In this document: one piece after another, positions 1 through 6,632 of the stretch
How positions within the stretch are numbered: position 1 is the first letter of the stretch
Layout: each line of letters opens with the position of its first letter
Source of the DNA: Sulfitobacter sp.
Lineage (GTDB): Bacteria > Pseudomonadota > Alphaproteobacteria > Rhodobacterales > Rhodobacteraceae
DNA: 14,839 nucleotides
Assembly: GCA_024636405.1 (NCBI GenBank)
Contig: JAGXHC010000153.1
Location: forward strand, 1-14,839
Reading direction: 5' to 3'
Made by a program: the position numbers and the translations under genes
Notes under the pieces: model-generated
Seen by the model: only the letters and a program-made list of their open reading frames with translations
Told to the model about the DNA's origin: nothing
Database searches by the model: none

Positions 1-123
1 CTGCGCAGGATAGGGGCGAGAACATTTACCGACATGTTCAGTGCTCTCGCGGAAATATGCGACCTCTTCTCCCCGGACGAGTGCTGGAATTACTTCAAGG
101 CTGCCAGATATGTCTCAGGTTAA
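1..123 (+). mobile_element. C-terminal end of an IS630-family transposase (partial, cut by window edge)
   Basis: Frame 1 is open from the first base to a TAA at 121-123 and encodes about 40 residues. They contain an alternating hydrophobic helix (TFTDMFSALAEICDLF), then a short Ser-Pro-Asp-Glu-Cys turn, then the closing segment WNYFKAARYVSG. That ending, with an aromatic Asn-Tyr-Phe-Lys and a final Ala-x-Tyr, is the typical C-terminus of IS630/Tc1-type DDE transposases. The catalytic DDE core would lie to the left of the window, so I cannot tell whether the element is intact. The element's terminal inverted repeat should lie in the next hundred or so bases, but I could not delimit it without its other end. 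Identification is by family resemblance recalled from memory. Confidence 0.65.
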
Positions 124-271
124 AAGTCGGATGCTTTAGGTTCGATAGTCGTGAGCAACAACATATCCGCGGCCCGATGACAATCTATGGGCCAGAACCA
201 CTCGCCAGAATCTGGCTGCCACACTGAGTGACACGCAGGGGCATATGCACCCGTCACGGCGGGCATTGTGC
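124..271. other. Intergenic stretch between the transposase tail and the XRE-cupin gene
   Basis: No gene is visible here. The stretch should contain the right-hand terminal repeat of the IS630-like element, whose stop codon lies at 121-123, and the insertion boundary. It ends at a 13-bp perfect palindrome (CCTAGTAACTAGG, 271-283) that includes the stop codon of the minus-strand regulator gene. I see no T-run that would make that palindrome a classical terminator. Confidence 0.4.
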
Positions 272-826
272 CTAGTAACTAGGCGGCGTGATGGCGCTTA
301 TTATTCTTGCCACGCCAGTGCCGGTATTGCGGAAGCGGTGCGGCTTGTTGCTGTCGAAGTAATATCCGTCGCCGACGCCGAGCTGCCATGTCTCGTCTCC
401 GACGGTCAGGGCGATCTGTCCCTCAAGGACCAGCCCGGATTCCTGTGCATCATGCGAGAAGATCGCACCGGTATCGGCGCCCGGTTCATAGGTCTCGACC
501 AAGACCTGCATCTTGCGCGACGGGTGGTTGAACCCGATCACGCGATAGGAAATTTCATCGGGATTCCCAATCTCTACCAGATCTTCAGGTCGGTAGACGG
601 GCGAATGCAGATGCGCTGAGCGCAGCCCTGCGAAGAATTCGACCAAGGTGCTGCCAAGTGCGTCGACAACGGCGCCGAGCGTGTCGATGGAGGGGCTCAT
701 CCGGTCACGCTCGATCAGGGAGATGGTCGAATGCGATACCCCTGCCCTGGCGGCCAGTTCGCGTGAGCTGAGTTTGCGGCGACGGCGCAATTCGCGCAGA
801 TGGCGGCCGATCTGTGGCAAGGTCAT
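272..826 (-). CDS. XRE-family transcriptional regulator with C-terminal cupin domain
   Basis: A 184-residue cytoplasmic DNA-binding protein. Residues about 7-62 form an XRE/Cro helix-turn-helix: ELAARAGVSHSTISLIERD holds the two helices and is followed by SPSIDTLGAVVDALG. Residues about 105-178 form a small cupin barrel with His125, a central Gly-x-Leu-x-Gly turn and the closing Pro-His-Arg-Phe (162-165), probably the effector-sensing half. This architecture and length match the PuuR-like XRE-cupin regulators that often control amine or amino-acid catabolism. The gene is divergent from operon 1 and is its likely regulator; the shared 117-bp region carries palindromes over its own promoter, which suggests autorepression. 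Start choice is uncertain. On the minus strand GGAGG directly abuts the ATG at 826 with no spacer, whereas a TTG two codons later (820) would have a normal 6-nt spacing. Family assignment is firm; the ligand is unknown. Confidence 0.9.
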   Translation of the reverse strand: MTLPQIGRHLRELRRRRKLSSRELAARAGVSHSTISLIERDRMSPSIDTLGAVVDALGSTLVEFFAGLRSAHLHSPVYRPEDLVEIGNPDEISYRVIGFNHPSRKMQVLVETYEPGADTGAIFSHDAQESGLVLEGQIALTVGDETWQLGVGDGYYFDSNKPHRFRNTGTGVARIISAITPPSY

Positions 827-835
827 CCTCCATCG

Positions 836-861
836 CCGTAATTACGGTGAGTATATTCACC
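836..861. promoter_or_regulatory. Two adjoining palindromes, candidate operator of the divergent promoter region
   Basis: CCGTAATTACGG (836-847) is a perfect 12-bp palindrome. It shares its last two bases with GGTGA-N6-TCACC (846-861), an inverted repeat of 5-bp arms around GTATAT. Together they cover the -10 box and start region of the regulator promoter. Dimeric XRE-cupin repressors usually bind such symmetrical sites, so the natural inference is that the adjacent regulator binds here and controls itself and possibly operon 1. Which of the two palindromes is the true site cannot be told from one sequence. Confidence 0.5.
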
Positions 862-878
862 ATAGCCTTACGAGGCAA
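850..878 (-). promoter_or_regulatory. Sigma70-like promoter for the XRE-cupin regulator
   Basis: Read on the minus strand, TTGCCT (forward 873-878) is followed after exactly 17 bp by TATACT (forward 850-855), matching the -35/-10 consensus at 4/6 and 5/6 positions. Transcription would start at around 842-845, roughly 20 bp upstream of the regulator's ATG. The -10 box lies inside the palindromes at 836-861, so a protein bound there would block this promoter. Confidence 0.55.
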
Positions 879-943
879 TTGCGGGAATCGTCACAAAGGC
901 AAATGCTGCTGCAAACAACGCCATAAAGACTGGATGTGAACGG

Positions 944-2227
944 ATGACCGACAAGTCCCCGACAAAGCCCCCTGAGATCATACGCATCAAGTCGCCCTCG
1001 CGCGATGCGGTGTCGGATAATTCCGCCGTCGAAGCCACGGTCAAAGCCATTCTGGCTGATGTGGCCGCGCGGGGCGATGCCGCGGTGCGCGACTATTCGC
1101 GCCAATTCGACAAAGCCGATACGCCGATTCTGGAAATCACGATGGCCGAGCGCGAGGCTGCAGTGGCAGCCCTTGATCCGCAGACGCGTGCCGATACGCA
1201 ATTTGCCATCGACAATGTGACTGCTTTCGCCAAAGCTCAATTGGCGACAATTCTGCCGCTGGAGGTCGAGATTCTGCCAGGAGTGCATCTGGGGCATAGG
1301 GTGATCCCGATTGCGCGCGTTGGCTGCTATGTGCCGGGCGGACGGTACCCGCTTTTGTCGGCCCCTGTCATGACGATCGTGCCGGCAAGGGTCGCGGGTG
1401 TGACCGAGGTGATCGCCTGTCTGCCGCCCAATGCGCATCAAGCGATGATCGCGGGTTGTCATATGTCGGGAGCCGACCGCATCTTTCGGGTGGGCGGCGC
1501 GCAGGCCATTGCCGCGATGGCTTGCGGTACCGAGAGCATCCCCAAGGCCGATAAGATCGTGGGACCGGGCAATGCCTTTGTGAACGAGGCCAAGCGTCAG
1601 GTCTTTGGGCCCGTCGGGATCGATCAGTTGGCGGGCCCCTCGGAAATCTACACGCTGGCGGACGAGACCGGAAACGCGCGGATGATCGCCACCGATATGC
1701 TGGCGCAGGCCGAACATGATATCCGCACCCGTGTGGGTTTGATCACAACGGACCGCGCGCTGGCCGAGGCGGTTCTGGCCGAGATCGACCATCAGCTGGC
1801 GGATCTGCCGACTGCGGCTGTCGCTGCCCCCGCCTGGCGCGATTATGGCGAGATCATCCTTGTGCCGGACGAGGCGACGATGATCGCTGTGTCAGACCAG
1901 ATCGCGGCCGAGCATCTGCAGGTCCATACCCGCGATGCCAAGGCGTTTGCGCTCAAGCTGTCGTCTTACGGGTCGTTGTTTATCGGCGAGAATGCCTCGG
2001 TCGTTTATTCCGATAAGTGTATCGGTACCAATCACACGCTGCCGACCATGGCAGCCGGGCGTTATACCGGCGGGTTGTGGGTGGGCGCCTACGTCAAGAT
2101 CTGCACACATCAATGGTTGGAGGATGAAGCCATTGCGCAGGTCGCACTGCCCGCGATGCGGCAAAGCGCATCGGAAGGATTGGAGGGCCACCGTCGGGCG
2201 GCGGCCTTTCGGCTTGAGATGAATTGA
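944..2227 (+). CDS. Histidinol dehydrogenase paralogue (HpsN/HisD-like NAD-dependent alcohol dehydrogenase)
   Basis: A 427-residue cytoplasmic enzyme of the histidinol dehydrogenase family, which carries out two successive NAD-dependent oxidations of an alcohol to an acid through an aldehyde. The HisD zinc ligands and catalytic residues are present by position: Gln255 and His258 (LAQAEHD), Glu323-His324 (AAEHLQVH), Asp357 (YSDK, just before GTNHTLPT) and His416 (EGLEGH). The nucleotide-binding stretch VGGAQAIAA...KIVGPGN (183-210) is intact. It is probably not the biosynthetic HisD. No his gene is near, and the sequence around 126-143 (RVGCYVPGGRYPLLSAPVMT) is typical of paralogues such as HpsN, the sulfopropanediol dehydrogenase. 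It is the first gene of an operon with a PotABCD-type importer starting 42 bp downstream. The ribosome binding site is weak. Substrate unproven: an amino-alcohol, diol or dihydroxypropanesulfonate are all possible. Confidence 0.85.
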   Translation: MTDKSPTKPPEIIRIKSPSRDAVSDNSAVEATVKAILADVAARGDAAVRDYSRQFDKADTPILEITMAEREAAVAALDPQTRADTQFAIDNVTAFAKAQLATILPLEVEILPGVHLGHRVIPIARVGCYVPGGRYPLLSAPVMTIVPARVAGVTEVIACLPPNAHQAMIAGCHMSGADRIFRVGGAQAIAAMACGTESIPKADKIVGPGNAFVNEAKRQVFGPVGIDQLAGPSEIYTLADETGNARMIATDMLAQAEHDIRTRVGLITTDRALAEAVLAEIDHQLADLPTAAVAAPAWRDYGEIILVPDEATMIAVSDQIAAEHLQVHTRDAKAFALKLSSYGSLFIGENASVVYSDKCIGTNHTLPTMAAGRYTGGLWVGAYVKICTHQWLEDEAIAQVALPAMRQSASEGLEGHRRAAAFRLEMN

Positions 2228-2269
2228 CGCCCGAACGATCAACAACCATAAAAACACAGGGAACTTATC

Positions 2270-3334
2270 ATGACATTCAAAAAAGTTACCGGACCAATGC
2301 GCAAAACGCTGATTTTGGGGGCAACGGCTTTGGCGCTGGGTGCGACGGCTGTGCAGGCGCGCGATCTGACCGTCGTCTCGTTTGGCGGCACCTTTCAGGA
2401 CGCACAGCGCGAATTGTTCTTTGCGCCTTTTGCGGCGGCAAGTGGCCAGCCGGTTCTGGAAGAGGCATGGGATGGCGGTTACGGCGTGCTGCAATCCAAG
2501 GTGCGGGCCGGCCAGCCCAACTGGGATGTCGTGCAGGTCGAAGCCGAGGAACTGGCGCTGGGTTGCGCGGATGGCATTTACGAACAGCTTGACTGGGACA
2601 AGCTGGGAGGCATGGACAGCTATATTCCCGGAGGAGCGTCGGATTGTGGGGCGGGTCATATCGTATGGTCTGTGGCGATCGCCTATGACGGCGAGCGCCT
2701 GACCGGGGATCAGCCTGAAAGCTGGGCGGATTTCTGGGATGTCGAAACCTTTCCCGGCAAGCGTGGCCTGCGCAAGACCGCGAAATATGCGCTGGAAGCC
2801 GCTTTGCTGGCCGATGGGGTAGATGGGGCTGATCTTTATGATGTGCTCTCAACACCCGAGGGCGTCGATCGCGCCTTTGCCAAGCTCGACGAGTTAAAAC
2901 CGGATCTGGTCTGGTGGGAGGCTGGCGCGCAGCCTTTGTCGATGCTGCAGTCGGGCGATGTCGTCATGTCGAGCGTCTATAACGGACGCATCACCGGCCT
3001 GAACCGGACCGAGGGCACCAATCTGCAACTGGTCTGGAACCAGTCGATCTACGCGGTCGATAGCTGGGTGATCCTTGCCGGTGCCGAGAATAAGGATGCG
3101 GCGCAGGATTTCATCGCCTTTGCCAATGATCCCGAGAACCTCTCGCAACTGCCCGCAAAAATCGCATATGGCCTCCCCGTGATCGCAGCGGCCGAGATGA
3201 TCCCGGCGGAATTCGCGCCTGATCTGCCGACCTATGCCGATAACCTTGAAGTCTCGATCAATCTGAATGTGGATTACTGGGTCGACAATTCAGAAGAGCT
3301 GACAACGCGGTTCAACGCCTGGGTCGCTCAGTAA
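2270..3334 (+). CDS. Periplasmic substrate-binding protein of a polyamine/opine-type ABC importer (PotD-like)
   Basis: A 354-residue secreted binding protein of the PotD/COG0687 class. A signal peptide covers about residues 1-30: basic N-terminus, hydrophobic core LILGATALALGATA, and an AxA-type cleavage site after VQA. The mature protein opens with LTVVSFGGTFQDAQ, the usual first strand of this family. Cys99 and Cys126 (LGCADG and SDCGAG) probably form the disulfide common in this subgroup. The start at 2270 is supported by AGGGAA (2258-2263) at a 6-nt spacing; an internal ATG at 2297 is less well supported. It lies in the operon between the HisD-like gene and the ATPase and would deliver ligand to the two permeases downstream. 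The ligand is not determined by the sequence. The family includes spermidine, putrescine and other amine or acid binders. Confidence 0.88.
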   Translation: MTFKKVTGPMRKTLILGATALALGATAVQARDLTVVSFGGTFQDAQRELFFAPFAAASGQPVLEEAWDGGYGVLQSKVRAGQPNWDVVQVEAEELALGCADGIYEQLDWDKLGGMDSYIPGGASDCGAGHIVWSVAIAYDGERLTGDQPESWADFWDVETFPGKRGLRKTAKYALEAALLADGVDGADLYDVLSTPEGVDRAFAKLDELKPDLVWWEAGAQPLSMLQSGDVVMSSVYNGRITGLNRTEGTNLQLVWNQSIYAVDSWVILAGAENKDAAQDFIAFANDPENLSQLPAKIAYGLPVIAAAEMIPAEFAPDLPTYADNLEVSINLNVDYWVDNSEELTTRFNAWVAQ

Positions 3335-3344
3335 ACAGACAAAG

Positions 3345-3371
3345 GACGGTCGGGCACATCGCCCGGTCGTC
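3345..3371 (+). promoter_or_regulatory. Intercistronic RNA hairpin after the binding-protein gene of operon 1
   Basis: GACGGTCGGGC (3345-3355) pairs with GCCCGGTCGTC (3361-3371) over 11 bp, two of them G-U, around a 5-nt loop. No clean T-run follows, so it is more likely a partial attenuator or a 3'-end stabiliser of the binding-protein message than a full terminator. The 134-bp gap before the ATPase gene is otherwise without a gene. A second small stem (TGGCG-CCG-CGCCA, 3432-3444) lies just upstream of the next ribosome binding site. Confidence 0.6.
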
Positions 3372-3468
3372 TGATTTCGCTGGTACAGACCGCGTCAGAT
3401 GGCTTGGATAGCCGGAATGACCAGGAGGCTTTGGCGCCGCGCCACGGCCTGCGATCAAGGGGAAATGC

Positions 3469-4545
3469 GTGTCCGACAGTTTCATCCGTTTTCAGAAAGT
3501 GACCAAGGATTTCGGCTCGGTCCGTGTGGTCGAAGATCTTGATCTCGACATTGCGCAGGGCGAGTTTGTCAGCCTGCTTGGCCCTTCCGGATCCGGCAAG
3601 ACGACACTACTGATGATGTTGGCCGGGTTCGAGACAGTTAGCGCGGGGGCGCTGCTGCTGGACAATCAACGCATCAACGATCTGCCCAGCTACAAGCGCG
3701 ATATGGGCGTGGTGTTCCAGAATTACGCGCTGTTTCCGCATATGAATGTAGCAAAAAACGTCGCCTTTCCGCTGGATATGCGCGGTGTGGCCCGCAGCGA
3801 AACTGCCATGCGTGTCGCCAAAGCGCTGGATATGGTTCAACTTGGGCATCTGGCGGATCGCAGGCCCTCGCAATTGTCAGGCGGGCAGCAGCAGCGTGTG
3901 GCCTTGGCGCGCGCACTGGTGTTCGAACCGCGGGTTGTTCTGATGGACGAACCTTTGGGCGCGCTGGACAAGAACCTGCGCGAACAGATGCAGTTGGATA
4001 TCCGCGATCTCCATCAGCGGCTTGGGCTGACGATCATCTTTGTCACCCATGATCAGGGCGAGGCGCTGACCATGTCGGACCGGATCGCTGTTTTCAATCA
4101 CGGGCAGATCCAGCAATGCGCAAGTCCGCGGGTTGTCTATGACAATCCCGAGAACCGATTTGTGGCCGAGTTTATCGGCGAGACCAATCTGCTGGAGGGC
4201 CGGATCGCGGCGGTGTTGGACGCAACGATAACCTTTGTGCTACCGGATGGCACACCGTTCAAAGCGCATGGATCGCGCGGCCTTCAGGTGGGCGATGCGG
4301 CCCTGTTGTCGCTGCGCCCTGAAAGGATCGACCTGCATCGCGCGGCTGGGAATGCGACAGAGCAGAACACTATGGCGGGCAGGATCGTGGACACGGTCTA
4401 TCAGGGCGATCATTTGCGGGTGGTTGTGCAAACGGCGTCGGGCAAGATCATTGCGCAGATCGGGCGCAAGGCGCAGGAATGGCCGGTGGGGGCCGAGGTC
4501 ACGCTGGGCTTTGCCGCGTCGGATGGCTGGGTAATCGCCCCATGA
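3469..4545 (+). CDS. ABC importer ATPase subunit (PotA-like)
   Basis: A 358-residue cytoplasmic ATPase that energises the operon 1 importer. All nucleotide-binding motifs are present: Walker A GPSGSGKT (38-45), Q-loop Gln84 in VVFQNYALFP, signature LSGGQ (136-140), Walker B VVLMDE (156-161) and switch His194 (FVTHDQGEA). The C-terminal third (about 240-358) is the TOBE-type regulatory domain of the PotA/UgpC group, and the length fits that group. It starts with GTG at 3469, preceded by AAGGGGA (3457-3463); the ATG at 3465 is out of frame. Its stop overlaps the next gene's start as ATGA (4542-4545), so translation is probably coupled. Substrate choice is not set by this subunit. Confidence 0.93.
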   Translation: MSDSFIRFQKVTKDFGSVRVVEDLDLDIAQGEFVSLLGPSGSGKTTLLMMLAGFETVSAGALLLDNQRINDLPSYKRDMGVVFQNYALFPHMNVAKNVAFPLDMRGVARSETAMRVAKALDMVQLGHLADRRPSQLSGGQQQRVALARALVFEPRVVLMDEPLGALDKNLREQMQLDIRDLHQRLGLTIIFVTHDQGEALTMSDRIAVFNHGQIQQCASPRVVYDNPENRFVAEFIGETNLLEGRIAAVLDATITFVLPDGTPFKAHGSRGLQVGDAALLSLRPERIDLHRAAGNATEQNTMAGRIVDTVYQGDHLRVVVQTASGKIIAQIGRKAQEWPVGAEVTLGFAASDGWVIAP

Positions 4546-5714
4546 GCGGTACACGCCGGCTGCGTGCGCTGAGCCTGATTGCGCCGCTTTTACTGTTTCT
4601 GGGGCTGTTCTTCGTCTGGCCGCTGTTCACCGTGATCACGCAAGCGGTGTCCGACCCTTCGGTCTCGCGCGTGCTGACGCGGACGGCGGCCCAGATCGGT
4701 GACTGGGACGGGACCGGCACACCATCGGTCGAGATTCAGGCCGCCTTCCGCGCCGATATCGTGGCCAATACCAATGCGATGGAGATGGGCGATGTGACGC
4801 GGCGGCTAAATGCGTCGAAATCCGGTTTCCGGTCTCTGATGGGCAAGACGTTGCCCGCTGTGCGCGACAATCCGGATGTCGAACTGTCCGGCGTCGATGC
4901 GCGGTGGGAAGATCCAGCCTATTGGCAAGCGATAAAGGACAATGCCTCGCCCTATACGGATGCGTTTTTGCTGGCCTCGCTGGATCTGGAGCGTGACGCC
5001 ACTGGTGCTATCACGCAGATGCCTGCGGGCATGTCGGCCAATGCGACGATCCTGATGCGCACGCTCTGGACGGCGGCTTTGGTGACATTCTGGTGCCTTG
5101 TGATCGGCCTGCCTTATGCGATGATTGCGGCCTCGGTGCAGGGGTGGAAACGCGCGGTGTTGCTGGGGGCGGTGCTGCTGCCGCTGTGGACATCCTTGCT
5201 GGTGCGCACGGCGGCGTGGATGATTATCCTGCAGGATAGCGGCATCATCAACCAGACCTTGCTGGGCCTTGGTCTGATCTCGGAGCCGCTGGTGCTGATC
5301 TACAACCGGTTCGGCGTGGTTCTGGCCATGACCCATGTGCTGCTGCCGTTCATGGTGCTGCCGATCTTTTCGGTTCTGCTGACGGTTCCCGGCAATCTGA
5401 TGAGTGCGGCCGCGTCGCTTGGTGCGCATCCGGTGCGGGCCTTTCTGCACGTGCTGTTGCCACTGTCGCTGCGCGGTGTGATCTCGGGGGCGCTGCTCGT
5501 CTTCATGACCTCGATCGGGTACTACATTACGCCCGCCTTGATCGGCGGGGCGTCGGACCAGTTGATCTCGTCGGTCATCGCCTTTTACGCAACGGGTTCG
5601 GCCAATTGGAGCATGGCGGCTGCTTTGGGGCTGATCCTTCTGGTGCTAACGCTGATCCTTTACGCGGTCTATAATCGTCTGTCGCATGATCCGACCAAGG
5701 CGAGGCCCTTGTGA
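4542..5714 (+). CDS. ABC importer permease 1 (PotB-like) with large periplasmic insertion
   Basis: A 390-residue inner-membrane permease. The first membrane helix is at about 9-33. It is followed by an unusually long hydrophilic loop (about 36-165, predicted periplasmic), then five or six more helices. The EAA loop that contacts the ATPase is at about 289-312 (AASLGAHPVRAFLHVLLPLS). Standard PotB/PotH permeases are roughly 275-315 residues with a much shorter first loop, so about 100 residues are extra. I place the start at the ATG at 4542, which overlaps the ATPase stop; an in-frame ATG at 4479 would lie inside the ATPase gene and is unlikely. The gene end overlaps permease 2 by one base (TGATG). 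Related long-loop permeases occur in alphaproteobacterial amine-type importers, as far as I recall, so this is a subfamily trait and not damage. Confidence 0.9.
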   Translation: MSGTRRLRALSLIAPLLLFLGLFFVWPLFTVITQAVSDPSVSRVLTRTAAQIGDWDGTGTPSVEIQAAFRADIVANTNAMEMGDVTRRLNASKSGFRSLMGKTLPAVRDNPDVELSGVDARWEDPAYWQAIKDNASPYTDAFLLASLDLERDATGAITQMPAGMSANATILMRTLWTAALVTFWCLVIGLPYAMIAASVQGWKRAVLLGAVLLPLWTSLLVRTAAWMIILQDSGIINQTLLGLGLISEPLVLIYNRFGVVLAMTHVLLPFMVLPIFSVLLTVPGNLMSAAASLGAHPVRAFLHVLLPLSLRGVISGALLVFMTSIGYYITPALIGGASDQLISSVIAFYATGSANWSMAAALGLILLVLTLILYAVYNRLSHDPTKARPL

Positions 5715-6481
5715 TGCGATTTGTCAAAGCCATCTTTGCCAGCCTGATCGTCTTTTTCCTGATCGCGCCGCTGATCGTCATCCTGCCGCTGGCTTTCACC
5801 TCGTCTGCGTTTCTGAGCTATCCTATCCCGTCTTTCTCGACCCGCTGGTTCGTGGAACTGGTCGAGAACGCGGTCTGGAGCCGTTCGATCATCAACAGCA
5901 TGATCATCGCCGGCGCAACAACGCTGCTGGCCACGGTGCTTGGCACGCTCGCAGCGCTTGGCCTGCGGTCGCAGGAACTAAGTTTGACGCCGCAGATCCG
6001 CACCGTGTTTTTGCTGCCGATGGTCGTGCCTGCCGTGGTGCTGGGTGTCGGGATGCAAGCGCTTTTTGTCCGTTTCGGTATCAATTCGACTTACATATCG
6101 GTGATTTTCGCCCATACCGTGATCGCGATGCCTTTTGTCGTGATCTCGGTCGCGGGGGCGCTGACGGGGATTGATGCGCGGGTCGAACGCGCCGCCGAAA
6201 GCCTTGGTGCGTCACCGGCCAAGGTATTCCGGCTGGTGACGCTGCCTCTTGCCTTGCCGGGCATATTGTCGGGCGCGGCTTTGGCTTTTGCGACCTCTCT
6301 CGATGAAGTGGTGCTGACCTTGTTCGTCGCAGGCCCCAACCAGCGCACACTGGCGCGTCAGATGTTTTCAACCCTGCGCGAGAATATCAGCCCTGCCATC
6401 GCGTCTGCTGCCTTCATCATCATCGTGGGCACTGTCCTTATTGCGCTGCTCATTCTTTTGCTGCGGTCGCGGAATCCTTAG
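5714..6481 (+). CDS. ABC importer permease 2 (PotC-like)
   Basis: A 255-residue inner-membrane permease, the partner of the preceding one. About six membrane helices are visible, beginning with a strongly hydrophobic segment at 7-29. The EAA loop (about 160-183, AAESLGASPAKVFRLVTLPL) docks onto the PotA-like ATPase. Later segments show the ATSLDEVVLTLFVAGP stretch (193-208) typical of PotC/PotI. I prefer the ATG at 5714, which forms a TGATG overlap with the stop of permease 1; a GTG one codon earlier is possible. It is the last gene of operon 1. A 151-bp gap with no strong terminator follows; only a weak GGGG/CCCC pairing is visible near 6484-6507. Confidence 0.92.
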   Translation: MRFVKAIFASLIVFFLIAPLIVILPLAFTSSAFLSYPIPSFSTRWFVELVENAVWSRSIINSMIIAGATTLLATVLGTLAALGLRSQELSLTPQIRTVFLLPMVVPAVVLGVGMQALFVRFGINSTYISVIFAHTVIAMPFVVISVAGALTGIDARVERAAESLGASPAKVFRLVTLPLALPGILSGAALAFATSLDEVVLTLFVAGPNQRTLARQMFSTLRENISPAIASAAFIIIVGTVLIALLILLLRSRNP

Positions 6482-6632
6482 TCTGGGGGCAAGTAAGAAT
6501 ACCCCTTTCTGGTGATGCCGATTAAGGCGCGCAGCAATCAGCTTGCCATTGCGATCTTTCGCATGCGACCTTGTCTGTGACCTCCTTATCTTCTGAACCA
6601 CGAGAGAAACACCACCCAACAGGACGCTGCGA

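Noticed and set aside
245..619. Plus-strand open frame over the XRE-cupin gene
   Set aside because: It overlaps the regulator on the opposite strand, has no ribosome binding site and no domain.
857..1792. Long minus-strand open frame (311 codons) opposite the HisD-like gene
   Set aside because: It is antisense to a gene with a full set of catalytic residues, and its translation is rich in His, Arg and Gly without any domain. It is a GC-bias shadow.
4479..4541. Upstream in-frame start for permease 1
   Set aside because: It would add 21 residues encoded inside the ATPase gene. The ATGA overlap at 4542 is a standard coupled start and gives the expected N-terminus just before the first helix.
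6482..6510. GGGG/CCCC pairing after operon 1 as a terminator
   Set aside because: Only four strong pairs with a long loop and few following T residues; too weak to call.
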